Below, in pieces: positions 38,601-47,041 of a stretch of DNA of 64,000 bases. The translations under genes and the position numbers were made by a program. The stretch is from CAUZWH01 sp965224275 (lineage in GTDB: Bacteria > Pseudomonadota > Alphaproteobacteria > SHVV01), in assembly GCA_965224275.1 (NCBI GenBank), contig CBDCYR010000012.1, forward strand, positions 124,001 through 188,000. Reading direction: 5' to 3'. The notes under the pieces were generated by a model that was given only the letters and a program-made list of their open reading frames with translations, was not told where the DNA came from and did not search any database. Within the stretch, counting starts at the first letter, position 1. The number at the start of each line of letters is the position of its first letter.

Positions 38601-39217
38601 AGGCCGACGTGACCACTCTCGACAACAAGAAAGCGGGCTCGGTCGAACTCGATGAGTTGATTTTCGGTGTCGCGCCGCGGGCGGATATTCTCCATCGGGT
38701 TGTTAATTGGCAACTCGCCAAGCGACGGGCCGGGACGCATAAGGTTCAGACCCGAGCTGAAGTCAACGCGACCGGTGCGAAGATGTATCGTCAAAAAGGT
38801 ACCGGACGGGCGCGCCATGGAACCAGCAAGGTCACAATCTTTCGCGGCGGTGCACCCTCGTTTGGCCCGGTCGTACGCGATCATGACGCCAGCCTGCCAA
38901 AGAAAGTGCGCAAACTTGGGCTGCGTATGGCGCTGTCGTCGAAACAGGCCGAGGGCAAGTTAACGATTCTTGATGCCGCAGCGCTCACAGAGGGCAAGAC
39001 CGGGCCGTTGGCCAAACAACTCGCCGCACTGGGGTTGCAATCGGCGCTCATCATCGATGGCCCGGAACTCGATACCAACATGGTGCGCGCGGCCGCGAAT
39101 ATTCCAGAAATTGATGTGCTGGCCGATGTGGGGGCCAACGTCTACGACATCTTGAAGCGAGATACGCTGGTACTAACAAAATCGGCGATCACGCGGTTGG
39201 AAGAGCGCCTCAAATGA
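38597..39217 (+). CDS. rplD: 50S ribosomal protein L4
   Basis: 206 residues. The extended loop toward the exit tunnel is visible as 'YRQKGTGRARHGTSKVTIFRG' in outline, preceded by 'KRRAGTHKVQTRAEVNATG'. In E. coli L4 represses the S10 operon; no equivalent leader is evident here. Start and stop overlap neighbours by 4 bases each. Confidence 0.97.
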   Translation: MKADVTTLDNKKAGSVELDELIFGVAPRADILHRVVNWQLAKRRAGTHKVQTRAEVNATGAKMYRQKGTGRARHGTSKVTIFRGGAPSFGPVVRDHDASLPKKVRKLGLRMALSSKQAEGKLTILDAAALTEGKTGPLAKQLAALGLQSALIIDGPELDTNMVRAAANIPEIDVLADVGANVYDILKRDTLVLTKSAITRLEERLK

Positions 39218-39507
39218 AATCTGAACGCAAATACGACGTCGTTCGGCGCCCGTTCATTACCGAGAAATCGACCCGAGGGTCCGAGTGGAACCAGGTAACG
39301 TTCGAGGTCGCCGACTGGGCCAACAAAAAGCAGATCAAATCGGCGGTGGAAGAACTGTTCGATGTGAAGGTGAAATCGGTCAACACGTTGCGACTTAAAG
39401 GCAAAGTCAAACGCTTCCGCGGTCGCCCAGGCCGACGCCCTGATGTCAAGAAAGCAATTGTTACCCTCGAAGAGGGGCAGATGCTGGACGTTACCACCGG
39501 CATTTAG
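39214..39507 (+). CDS. rplW: 50S ribosomal protein L23
   Basis: 97 residues, with 'VRRPFITEKSTRGSEWNQVT' and 'VKSVNTLRLKGKVKRFRG'. L23 sits at the tunnel exit and contacts trigger factor and SRP. It overlaps rplD by 4 bases. Confidence 0.97.
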   Translation: MKSERKYDVVRRPFITEKSTRGSEWNQVTFEVADWANKKQIKSAVEELFDVKVKSVNTLRLKGKVKRFRGRPGRRPDVKKAIVTLEEGQMLDVTTGI

Positions 39508-39545
39508 CAGATTCGAACGAAACGAAACGATAAGCAGAACTGATC

Positions 39546-40376
39546 ATGCCACTTAAGTCATACAGACCGATGACACCCGGGCAGCGGGGCTTGGTTCTCG
39601 TCGATCGCTCACAATTGTGGCAAGGCAAGCCTGAGAAAAAGCTCACCGAAGGGTCGAGTGAAAAAGGTGGGCGCAACAACAAGGGTCGATTGACCGTGCG
39701 CCACCGTGGTGGCGGCCACAAACGCCGCTATCGGCGGATTGATTTCAAGCGCCGCAAATATGATATCGCCGCAACGATTGAACGACTGGAATACGACCCC
39801 AATCGCAGTGCTTTCATTGCGTTGCTCAAATACGAGGATGGCGAAATCGCCTATATCGTGGCGCCGCAGCGGGTGGCGGTCGGCGATTCTGTGATTGCCG
39901 GCGATCAGGTGGATATCAAGCCTGGCAATGCGATGCCGATGAAGAATATTCCGGTCGGGACGATTATTCACAACATCGAGATGAAGCCGGGCAAGGGCGC
40001 ACAGATCGCGCGCGCCGCAGGCACCTACGCCCAACTCGTGGGTAAGGATGCAGGCTATGCACTGCTACGTTTGACGTCAGGCGAGCAACGTATGGTGCGG
40101 GCCGATTGCATGGCGACAATCGGGGCCGTATCGAACCCCGATAATCAGAACGCCAAGCTCGGCAAAGCGGGACGTTCGCGCTGGCTCGGTCGTCGCCCGA
40201 AAGTTCGTGGTGTCGTGATGAACCCGGTCGATCATCCGCATGGTGGCGGTGAGGGGCGCACGTCCGGTGGCCGTCATCCGGTGACGCCTTGGGGTAAACC
40301 CACCAAGGGCAAACCGACCCGCCGTAACAAATCGACCGACAAATACATTCTCAGAAAACGTTCGCGGAAACGGTAA
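39546..40376 (+). CDS. rplB: 50S ribosomal protein L2
   Basis: 276 residues, with 'RHRGGGHKRRYRRIDFKR' and the peptidyl-transferase-proximal 'VVMNPVDHPHGGGEGRTSGG', which holds the essential histidine. Length is normal. Confidence 0.98.
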   Translation: MPLKSYRPMTPGQRGLVLVDRSQLWQGKPEKKLTEGSSEKGGRNNKGRLTVRHRGGGHKRRYRRIDFKRRKYDIAATIERLEYDPNRSAFIALLKYEDGEIAYIVAPQRVAVGDSVIAGDQVDIKPGNAMPMKNIPVGTIIHNIEMKPGKGAQIARAAGTYAQLVGKDAGYALLRLTSGEQRMVRADCMATIGAVSNPDNQNAKLGKAGRSRWLGRRPKVRGVVMNPVDHPHGGGEGRTSGGRHPVTPWGKPTKGKPTRRNKSTDKYILRKRSRKR

Positions 40377-40388
40377 GGAGACCACACG

Positions 40389-40667
40389 TTGGCTCGCTCT
40401 GTCTGGAAGGGACCATTTGTCGACGGCTATCTGCTGAAGAAAGCAGAATCCGCTCGCGGCGCCGGCCGTAAGGAACCCATTCGTACGTGGTCTCGACGCT
40501 CCACGATTCTGCCTCAATTCGTCGGACTAACGTTCAACGTCTACAACGGCCGCCGATTTATCCCGGTTCTCGTTACTGAAACGATGGTGGGTCACAAGCT
40601 TGGTGAGTTTGCGCCGACTCGCACGTATTTCGGTCACACCTCCGACAAGCGCTCGAAGCGTATTTAG
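40389..40667 (+). CDS. rpsS: 30S ribosomal protein S19 (TTG start)
   Basis: 92 residues, 'ARSVWKGPFVDGYLLKKAE' and 'GHKLGEFAPTRTYFGHTSDK'. The start is TTG at 40389 with AAGGAG 8 bases upstream; no ATG or GTG fits the conserved N terminus, so a TTG start is real here. TTG is rare for a ribosomal protein and would lower initiation unless coupled to rplB, which ends 12 bases before. Confidence 0.96.
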   Translation: MARSVWKGPFVDGYLLKKAESARGAGRKEPIRTWSRRSTILPQFVGLTFNVYNGRRFIPVLVTETMVGHKLGEFAPTRTYFGHTSDKRSKRI

Positions 40668-40676
40668 GGCTGATCG

Positions 40677-41057
40677 ATGGGTAAGAAAGCATTCTCGCGC
40701 CAACTGGCAGACAATGAAGCGTCTGCTATTGCGTCGTCGATTCGTATCAGTCCGCAGAAGCTTGGCTTGATTGCCGGGTTAATTCGCGGAAAAAGCGTCG
40801 ATCAGGCGTTGTCGGATCTAACGTTTTCGAAGCGGCGAATCGCTGGGGATGTAAAGAAAGTGCTGCAATCGGCGATCGCTAACGCGGAGAACAATCACCA
40901 GCTCGACGTTGACCGGCTGTTCGTGGCTGAAGCCCATGTCGGCCGGGCTCTCGTTATGCGACGTTTCCGTGCACGCGCGCGCGGGCGAACCGGCAGTATT
41001 AGAAAACCGTACAGCAATCTTACGATTGTCGTCCGTGAGCGCGAGGAGGCAGCTTAA
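40677..41057 (+). CDS. rplV: 50S ribosomal protein L22
   Basis: 126 residues, with 'SIRISPQKLGLIAGLIRGK' and the tunnel-lining hairpin near 'MRRFRARARGRTGSI'. It overlaps rpsC by one base (TAATG). Confidence 0.97.
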   Translation: MGKKAFSRQLADNEASAIASSIRISPQKLGLIAGLIRGKSVDQALSDLTFSKRRIAGDVKKVLQSAIANAENNHQLDVDRLFVAEAHVGRALVMRRFRARARGRTGSIRKPYSNLTIVVREREEAA

Positions 41058-41737
41058 TGGGCCAAAAAGTAAATCCGATCGGACTTCGCCTCGGTATCAA
41101 TCGTACCTGGGACTCGCGCTGGTATGCCGACGGCGCTAGCTATGGCGATCTCCTCCACGAAGATCTTAAGATTCGAAAATATCTTCAGAAACGGCTGGTG
41201 CAGGCTGGTGTTAGCCGCGTCGTTATCGAACGCCCGGCAAAGAAAGCGCGGGTAACCATCCACACCGCGCGCCCCGGCGTGGTGATCGGGAAAAAGGGTG
41301 CCGACATCGAACGTTTGCGGGCCGATCTCGCGAAAATGACCGAGAGCGAGGTCCACCTCAACATTCTCGAGATCCGCAAACCTGAGATCGACGCAACCCT
41401 GGTTGCTGAGAACATTAGCCAGCAGCTGGCTCGTCGCGTTGCGTTCCGGCGTGCGATGAAGCGTGCGGTCCAGTCGGCGATGCGACTCGGCGCGCTCGGT
41501 ATTCGCATCAATTGTGGTGGTCGCCTTGGCGGCGCCGAGATCGCCAGAACCGAATGGTATCGCGAGGGCCGTGTGCCGCTGCATACGCTGCGCGCCGATA
41601 TTGACTATGGCGAGGTAACCGCCCACACGGCGTATGGAACCTGTGGCGTTAAGGTGTGGGTCTTTAAGGGCGAGATCCTTGCGCATGACCCGATGGCCCA
41701 GGATAAAAAGCTCGCAGAGCAGCAGGTCCAGCGCTAA
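41057..41737 (+). CDS. rpsC: 30S ribosomal protein S3
   Basis: 226 residues. The KH domain shows 'IHTARPGVVIGKKGADIERL', and the C-terminal domain has 'GRLGGAEIARTEWYREGRVP'. S3 is part of the mRNA entry helicase. The one-base overlap with rplV implies translational coupling. Confidence 0.98.
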   Translation: MGQKVNPIGLRLGINRTWDSRWYADGASYGDLLHEDLKIRKYLQKRLVQAGVSRVVIERPAKKARVTIHTARPGVVIGKKGADIERLRADLAKMTESEVHLNILEIRKPEIDATLVAENISQQLARRVAFRRAMKRAVQSAMRLGALGIRINCGGRLGGAEIARTEWYREGRVPLHTLRADIDYGEVTAHTAYGTCGVKVWVFKGEILAHDPMAQDKKLAEQQVQR

Positions 41738-41761
41738 GGCGCTAGAGCGGGAACTGAAAAG

Positions 41762-42181
41762 ATGCTTCAACCGAAACGCACCAAGTTCCGCAAAGCCCAT
41801 AAGGGTCGCGTGCATGGCAAGGCGAAGGGCGGTACTGCGCTGAACTTTGGCGCCTACGGGCTCAAGGCGGCGGCGCCGGCTCGGATAACGGCGCGCCAAA
41901 TTGAAGCGTGCCGCCGTGCCATTACACGACATATCAAGCGTGGTGGTCGGGTTTGGATCCGTGTGTTCCCGGATGTGCCCGTGAGCAAAAAGCCAACTGA
42001 GGTACGCATGGGCAAAGGCAAAGGTACGCCGGAGTTTTGGATGTGCAGAATAAAACCGGGCCGGATCCTTTTTGAGCTGGATGGAGTCTCGCCGGGGCTC
42101 GCGCGCGAAGCCTTCGAGCGCGGCGCGGCAAAATTACCGATGGCAACGCGGATGGTCGCGCGCGCCGGCGAAACGATTTGA
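41762..42181 (+). CDS. rplP: 50S ribosomal protein L16
   Basis: 139 residues, 'MLQPKRTKFRKAHKGRVHG' at the start, then 'RVWIRVFPDVPVSKKPTEVR' and 'MGKGKGTPEFW'. It is part of the A-site region of the 50S subunit. Confidence 0.98.
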   Translation: MLQPKRTKFRKAHKGRVHGKAKGGTALNFGAYGLKAAAPARITARQIEACRRAITRHIKRGGRVWIRVFPDVPVSKKPTEVRMGKGKGTPEFWMCRIKPGRILFELDGVSPGLAREAFERGAAKLPMATRMVARAGETI

Positions 42182-42188
42182 TCAGACA

Positions 42189-42389
42189 ATGAAAGCTGAA
42201 GACCTCAAAGGTAAGAGCCCGGACGAGCTCACCGACGAACTGCTCTCCTTGAAAAAGGAAGCCTTCAATCTGCGGTTTCAACGCGCCAGTGGACAGCTCG
42301 AGAACACAGCTCGAATTCGTGAAGTCAGGCGCGATATCGCGTGCCTCAAGACGGTGATGCGTCATGTGCAGAGCAGCGGCGCAGCGTAG
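42189..42389 (+). CDS. rpmC: 50S ribosomal protein L29
   Basis: 66 residues from ATG 42189 ('MKAEDLKGKSPDELTDEL'), then 'KKEAFNLRFQRASGQLENT'. A longer in-frame opening upstream lies inside rplP and is not used. Two-helix protein at the tunnel exit. Confidence 0.97.
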   Translation: MKAEDLKGKSPDELTDELLSLKKEAFNLRFQRASGQLENTARIREVRRDIACLKTVMRHVQSSGAA

Positions 42390-42401
42390 GAGCAATAGCT
42401 A

Positions 42402-42635
42402 ATGCCGAGACGTGTGTTGCAGGGTGAAGTCGTCAGCGATGGGGCCGACAAAACGATTGTTGTGCGTGTTGACCGTCGTTTGAAGCACCCCCTCTACAAG
42501 AAGTTCATTCGTCGCAGCAGCAAATTCCACGCGCACGATCCCGACAACAAATGCAAAATCGGTGATCGCGTGCGTATCCGAGAGTGTCGGCCGATCTCGA
42601 AGTTGAAGAGTTGGGAGGTCGTTGAGGGCGACTAG
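42402..42635 (+). CDS. rpsQ: 30S ribosomal protein S17
   Basis: 77 residues, an OB-fold protein with 'RVLQGEVVSDGADKTIVVRV', 'HPLYKKFIRRSSKFHAHDP' and 'GDRVRIRECRPISKLKSW'. Confidence 0.98.
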   Translation: MPRRVLQGEVVSDGADKTIVVRVDRRLKHPLYKKFIRRSSKFHAHDPDNKCKIGDRVRIRECRPISKLKSWEVVEGD

Positions 42636-42660
42636 TTATCGGCCAACGAAGGAAGACGAC

Positions 42661-43029
42661 ATGATACACGTTCAAACTCGGCTTGATGTTGCCGACAATT
42701 CGGGCGCCCGCGAGGTGCAGTGTATCAAGCTGCTCGGTGGTTCGCGGGTGCGCTCTGCCACAGTTGGCGACACTATTATCGTAACCGTGAAAGAAGCGAT
42801 ACCGCGCGGGCGCGTTAAGAAAGGCGACATCCATCAGGCGGTCATCGTTCGTACCGCCAAGGAAATTCGTCGCAACGACGGTAGCGCCATTCGATTTGAT
42901 CGGAACGCCGCCGTGCTCATTACGCCGCAGGGTGACCCGATCGGCACGCGTATCTTCGGTCCGGTGACACGTGAATTGCGATCACGGCAGCACATGAAAA
43001 TCGTTTCCTTGGCGCCGGAGGTGCTGTGA
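42661..43029 (+). CDS. rplN: 50S ribosomal protein L14
   Basis: 122 residues from ATG 42661 ('MIHVQTRLDVADNSGAREV'), with GAAGGAAG just upstream; the frame opens earlier but that part is not L14. It also contains 'GSAIRFDRNAAVLI' and 'FGPVTRELR'. It overlaps rplX by one base. Confidence 0.97.
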   Translation: MIHVQTRLDVADNSGAREVQCIKLLGGSRVRSATVGDTIIVTVKEAIPRGRVKKGDIHQAVIVRTAKEIRRNDGSAIRFDRNAAVLITPQGDPIGTRIFGPVTRELRSRQHMKIVSLAPEVL

Positions 43030-43346
43030 TGGCACAGCGAATTCGTAAGGACGACGATGTCATCGTTCTTAGTGGCCGCGAAAAAGGTAAGCGTGGCAAG
43101 GTGTTACGGATGTTTCGCGAGAACAGTAGGGTGCTCGTTCAAGGCGTCAATATGGTCAAGCGCCACACCCGCCCGAGCCCCGGACAGCCCGGCGGGATCG
43201 TAGAGAAGGAAGCAACTCTGCACATTTCAAATTTGGCCCACGTTGACCCGAAAACCGATGAACCGACCCGGATCGGGTTCAAGCGACTTGAGGATGGCCG
43301 CAAAGTACGTTTCGCGAAGAAATCCGGCGAAATGATCGACTTGTAG
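43029..43346 (+). CDS. rplX: 50S ribosomal protein L24
   Basis: 105 residues from ATG 43029 in a TGATG overlap with rplN. KOW-type sequence 'DDVIVLSGREKGKRGKVLRM' and 'VKRHTRPSPGQPGGIVEKEA'. An early assembly protein of the 50S subunit. Confidence 0.97.
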   Translation: MAQRIRKDDDVIVLSGREKGKRGKVLRMFRENSRVLVQGVNMVKRHTRPSPGQPGGIVEKEATLHISNLAHVDPKTDEPTRIGFKRLEDGRKVRFAKKSGEMIDL

Positions 43347-43361
43347 GGTCGGGAGAGAACG

Positions 43362-43913
43362 ATGACGCCACGCCTACGAGAAGAATACGACAGCAGGATC
43401 CATTCCGCTTTGCGGGAGAAGTATAGCTATGCCAACACGATGGAAGTTCCGCGGCTAAATAAGATCGTGGTCAATATGGGCGTTGGCGAAGCTGTTCGCG
43501 ACACCAAGAAAATTGGCGCTGCGGTGGCCGAACTCACGGTCATCGGGGGTCAGAAACCGATCATCAATAAAGCCAAGAGATCGGTCGCCAATTTCAAACT
43601 TCGTGAAGGCATGGAAATTGGCTGCAAGGTGACTCTGCGACGAACCCGAATGTACGAGTTTCTCGATCGGCTCATAACGATCGCGCTACCGCGGGTCCGT
43701 GACTTCAGAGGCATCCCAATGGGAAGCTTTGATGGGCGGGGCAATTTTGCGCTTGGCCTCAAGGAGCAGATTGTTTTCCCCGAGATCGACTATGACCAGG
43801 TTGACGAGATTCGCGGATTGAACGTCGTCGTGGTGACCACGGCTAAGACCGATGATGAAGGGCGCGAGCTGCTGCGCGAGTTTGGCATGCCGTTCCAGAC
43901 GCCTGGAAGCTAG
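43362..43913 (+). CDS. rplE: 50S ribosomal protein L5
   Basis: 183 residues, 'NKIVVNMGVGEAVRDTKKIG', 'GQKPIINKAKRSVANFKLRE' and 'RDFRGIPMGSFDGRGNF'. It binds 5S rRNA. Confidence 0.98.
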   Translation: MTPRLREEYDSRIHSALREKYSYANTMEVPRLNKIVVNMGVGEAVRDTKKIGAAVAELTVIGGQKPIINKAKRSVANFKLREGMEIGCKVTLRRTRMYEFLDRLITIALPRVRDFRGIPMGSFDGRGNFALGLKEQIVFPEIDYDQVDEIRGLNVVVVTTAKTDDEGRELLREFGMPFQTPGS

Positions 43914-43923
43914 AGAGGATCAT

Positions 43924-44229
43924 ATGGCTAAGACAAGCGCGATTGAGCGCAATCGAAAGCGACAGCGGTTGAGCGCTAAATACGCTACCAAGCGGGCCCG
44001 TCTGAAGGAAATGGCAACGGACGAATCCTTGGCGCAGGAGGATCGGTTTGCCGCACGCTTAAAGCTTGCTGAACTGCCCCGAAACTCTGCGCTCGTTCGG
44101 GTTCGCAACAGGTGCGAACTGACCGGTCGGCCGCGTGGCTATTATCGTAAGTTGAAAATGTCTCGGATTGGCCTGCGGGAACTGTCGTCGATGGGGCAGG
44201 TGCCAGGAATGATCAAGTCGAGTTGGTGA
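43924..44229 (+). CDS. rpsN: 30S ribosomal protein S14
   Basis: 101 residues from ATG 43924 ('MAKTSAIERNRKRQRLS'). It is the long, zinc-free form: the C-terminal part 'RCELTGRPRGYYRKLKMSR' has no C-x2-C pair. Typical of proteobacteria. Confidence 0.97.
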   Translation: MAKTSAIERNRKRQRLSAKYATKRARLKEMATDESLAQEDRFAARLKLAELPRNSALVRVRNRCELTGRPRGYYRKLKMSRIGLRELSSMGQVPGMIKSSW

Positions 44230-44242
44230 GAGGCCGCCGCGA

Positions 44243-44641
44243 ATGACTATGTCTGATCCACTGAGCGATATGCTCACCCGTATTCGCAATGGGCTGCAGG
44301 CGCGCAAGTCGGTTATCGACACGCCGGCGTCGAAACTGCGCCAGAACGTTCTCGAAGTGCTCAAGCGAGAAGGGTATATCCGCGACTACTCGCGGCGCGA
44401 TTTCGACGATGGCAAAGCAGAGCTGTCGATTGAGTTGAAATATTTCGAAGGCTCGCCCGTCATCAAAACAATTCAACGGGTGTCTCGGCCCGGGCGGCGG
44501 GTTTATTCCGGTATCAAGGAGTTGCCACGGATTTCGGGAGGATTAGGTATCTCGATCCTTTCGACGCCCCGAGGTGTGATGTCGGATAGTGAAGCACGGG
44601 CTGCCAATGTTGGTGGCGAAGTTCTCTGCAACGTTTTCTAG
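44243..44641 (+). CDS. rpsH: 30S ribosomal protein S8
   Basis: 132 residues, 'DPLSDMLTRIRNGLQARKS' and the C-terminal 'GISILSTPRGVMSDSEARAA'. In E. coli S8 is the repressor of the spc operon; whether that applies here cannot be seen. Confidence 0.98.
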   Translation: MTMSDPLSDMLTRIRNGLQARKSVIDTPASKLRQNVLEVLKREGYIRDYSRRDFDDGKAELSIELKYFEGSPVIKTIQRVSRPGRRVYSGIKELPRISGGLGISILSTPRGVMSDSEARAANVGGEVLCNVF

Positions 44642-44653
44642 CGGAATTTGTCG

Positions 44654-45187
44654 ATGTCCCGCATTGGAATGAATCCAATCCCGATTCCGGACGGAGTCGA
44701 TGTCGAACTCTCCGGCCAGCAAATCGCCGTCTCTGGCAGGAACGGCAAGCTGGAAATGGTATTGATGGATGAGGTGATCGCAAAGATTGCCGATAGCGAA
44801 ATCACCGTCAATCCGCGCGACGATTCTAATCGTGCGCGCGCAATGTGGGGGATGCAGCGAACGCTTGTGAATAACATGGTGACGGGGGTATCGGCTGGGT
44901 TCGTGAAACAGCTTGAGATCAATGGCGTGGGCTACCGCGCGGCTGTCAACGGCCAGGTCTTGAATCTCCAATTGGGCTATAGCCACGAAATAAACTATCC
45001 CATTCCCGACGATATCGAGATCGCTTGCGAAAAGCCGACGGCGATCCGAATTTCGGGAATCAGCAAACAGAAAGTGGGCCAAGTGGCTGCGGAAATAAGG
45101 TCGAAACGCCCCCCTGATCCCTACAAGGGCAAGGGTATTAAATACGTAGGTGAAATAATCCACCGCAAAGAAGGCAAGAAGAAGTAG
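44654..45187 (+). CDS. rplF: 50S ribosomal protein L6
   Basis: 177 residues from ATG 44654 ('MSRIGMNPIPIPDGVDVE'); a TTG two codons upstream is a less likely start. The C-terminal signature is 'RSKRPPDPYKGKGIKYVGE'. Confidence 0.97.
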   Translation: MSRIGMNPIPIPDGVDVELSGQQIAVSGRNGKLEMVLMDEVIAKIADSEITVNPRDDSNRARAMWGMQRTLVNNMVTGVSAGFVKQLEINGVGYRAAVNGQVLNLQLGYSHEINYPIPDDIEIACEKPTAIRISGISKQKVGQVAAEIRSKRPPDPYKGKGIKYVGEIIHRKEGKKK

Positions 45188-45196
45188 GTAGCGCCG

Positions 45197-45562
45197 ATGC
45201 CCGCCGACAAAAAGGAACTCCTTGAGCGCCGACGGCGCCGCGTGCGCAGCCGACTTCGTCGCGCCCGTGCCCTCCGGGTCAGACTTACCGTGTTCCGTTC
45301 GAACAAGCACATCTACGCACAGATCATCGATGATGAGCGCGGCGCGACACTCGCAGCGGCGTCGACCCTCGATAAGGATTTGCGCGCCGCGGTGACCAAG
45401 CCGGGTTCGATAGACGCGGCAGGCGCGGTCGGAAAATTGGTCGCCGAACGCGCCAAGGCGGCGGGTGTCGCCGAGGTGGTTTTCGATCGCGGAGGATATT
45501 TATTTCACGGTCGCGTTCGAGCACTTGCGAACGCGGCACGTGAAGCGGGATTGGTGTTTTAG
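45197..45562 (+). CDS. rplR: 50S ribosomal protein L18
   Basis: 121 residues: a basic N-terminal arm ('ERRRRRVRSRLRRARALRVR') and the 5S-binding core 'VFRSNKHIYAQIIDDERG', ending 'GRVRALANAAREAGLVF'. Confidence 0.97.
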   Translation: MPADKKELLERRRRRVRSRLRRARALRVRLTVFRSNKHIYAQIIDDERGATLAAASTLDKDLRAAVTKPGSIDAAGAVGKLVAERAKAAGVAEVVFDRGGYLFHGRVRALANAAREAGLVF

Positions 45563-45572
45563 GGATAAATGA

Positions 45573-46118
45573 ATGGCTCGAGCCGTCGCATTTGATAGAG
45601 GTGATAGCGAGTTTGTCGATAAACTCGTCAGCATCAACCGCGTCGCTAAAGTTGTGAAGGGTGGTCGCCGTTTCGGCTTCGCTGCGCTCGTCGTGGTTGG
45701 TGATCAGCGCGGCCGGGTCGGTTATGGCAGTGGCAAAGCCCGCGAAGTTCCGGAAGCCATACGCAAAGCCACGGAGTCGGCCAAGCGAACCATGCTTCGC
45801 GTGCCGTTACGCGAAGGTCGGACCTTGCATCACGATGCAACCGGAAAGTTTGGTGCCGGTAAAGTTATTGTCCGCGCCGCTCCGCCTGGAACCGGTATTA
45901 TTGCCGGCGGTCCGATGCGAGCCGTATTCGAAACGCTCGGTGTACAGGATGTGGTCGCCAAATCGGTCGGGTCGTCAAACCCGCATAATATGGTGAAAGC
46001 CACGTTCGTAGCCTTGCAGAATATGGCGTCGCCGCGCGCGGTCGCAGCCCGGCGCGGACTCAAGGTAAGTGACGTCATCGGTCGTCGACGCGGCGAAACC
46101 GAAGCTGCAGAGGAGTAG
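45573..46118 (+). CDS. rpsE: 30S ribosomal protein S5
   Basis: 181 residues, 'VDKLVSINRVAKVVKGGRRF', 'RVGYGSGKAREVPEAIRKAT' and 'AGGPMRAVFETLGVQDVVAK'. S5 affects decoding accuracy together with S4. rpmD follows after 4 bases. Confidence 0.98.
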   Translation: MARAVAFDRGDSEFVDKLVSINRVAKVVKGGRRFGFAALVVVGDQRGRVGYGSGKAREVPEAIRKATESAKRTMLRVPLREGRTLHHDATGKFGAGKVIVRAAPPGTGIIAGGPMRAVFETLGVQDVVAKSVGSSNPHNMVKATFVALQNMASPRAVAARRGLKVSDVIGRRRGETEAAEE

Positions 46119-46122
46119 AGCG

Positions 46123-46317
46123 GTGGCGGAGGTTGAGAAAGTTAAGGTTACCCAAATCGGTAGTCCGATTGGTCGGCCAGTAAAACAGCGCCAAACGTTG
46201 ATCGGATTGGGGCTCAACAAAATGCATCGGTCACGCGTTCTTGAAGATACCCCGTCGGTGCGCGGCATGATCAACCGGGTCCATCACCTGGTCAAAGTTG
46301 AGCGAGTGACTGGTTAG
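46123..46317 (+). CDS. rpmD: 50S ribosomal protein L30 (GTG start)
   Basis: 64 residues from GTG 46123 ('VAEVEKVKVTQIGSPIGRP'), with GAGGAG about 8 bases upstream inside the end of rpsE. Ends 'GMINRVHHLVKVERVTG'. The frame opens further upstream within rpsE but is not part of L30. Confidence 0.95.
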   Translation: MAEVEKVKVTQIGSPIGRPVKQRQTLIGLGLNKMHRSRVLEDTPSVRGMINRVHHLVKVERVTG

Positions 46318-46346
46318 TTGATTGCGCGAAGGGTAGGGAGAGCGGG

Positions 46347-47027
46347 ATGCGGCTCAATCAGTTAGCCGACCGGCCGGGCGCATGTAAAGCGCGCCGCCGC
46401 CTCGGTCGTGGTATCGGCTCTGGCACGGGAAAGACGTCGGGACATGGCCATAAGGGTGCCAAAGCCCGATCCGGTGTTGCCATAGATGGATTCGAAGGCG
46501 GTCAGATGCCGATTTATCGGCGCCTGCCCAAGCGCGGGTTTCACAACATTTTTCGCAAGACTCCTGAAATCGTAAATATCGGCAGGCTTCAAGGCGCGAT
46601 CGATGGCGGTAAGGTTGATTCGTCCAAGCCCATTACGATCGACCTGTTGCGTCAAGCGGGTCTGATCGATCATGCAAAAGATGGTGTTCGCCTCCTTGCT
46701 AAAGGCGCCTTGACAACCAAGATAAGTATTGCAGTTTCGGGCGCCTCTAAATCTGCGGTCGAAGCCGTGGAGAAGGCTGGTGGAAGCGTCGAGATCTTAG
46801 CCCCGGCGCGACCGAAAAAAGTGAGAGCGCGGGGGTCGCGTAAGAAGGCCGGCAAGGGGGAAACCGATGGCGGTAGTACCAAAAGCAAGAAAAGCGCGGC
46901 CAAAACCGATGCCACGAAGAAGACCCGGGACGCCGAGAAAAGCGACCCCGAGAAAAGCGACGCCGAGAAAAGCGACGCCGAGAAAAGCGACGGCGACAGT
47001 AGCGAGCAAGAGGAGCCTAAGGGTTAA
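46347..47027 (+). CDS. rplO: 50S ribosomal protein L15 with repetitive charged C-terminal tail
   Basis: 226 residues, well above the usual 145-165. The L15 core (about residues 1-150) has 'RRRLGRGIGSGTGKTSGHGH' and 'FEGGQMPIYRRLPKRGF'. The last 75 residues are Lys/Glu/Asp/Ser-rich and end in repeats of 'DAEKS'. In DNA these are four 15-base units, GACGCCGAGAAAAGC with small changes, at 46929-46988. The tail length is likely to vary between strains. The function of the tail is unknown. Confidence 0.96.
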   Translation: MRLNQLADRPGACKARRRLGRGIGSGTGKTSGHGHKGAKARSGVAIDGFEGGQMPIYRRLPKRGFHNIFRKTPEIVNIGRLQGAIDGGKVDSSKPITIDLLRQAGLIDHAKDGVRLLAKGALTTKISIAVSGASKSAVEAVEKAGGSVEILAPARPKKVRARGSRKKAGKGETDGGSTKSKKSAAKTDATKKTRDAEKSDPEKSDAEKSDAEKSDGDSSEQEEPKG

Positions 47028-47041
47028 CGCCCTGAACCACC

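Noticed and set aside
46921..46994. Short tandem repeats in rplO considered as a CRISPR-like array
   Set aside because: Units are 15 bases without spacers and are translated in frame as the L15 tail.
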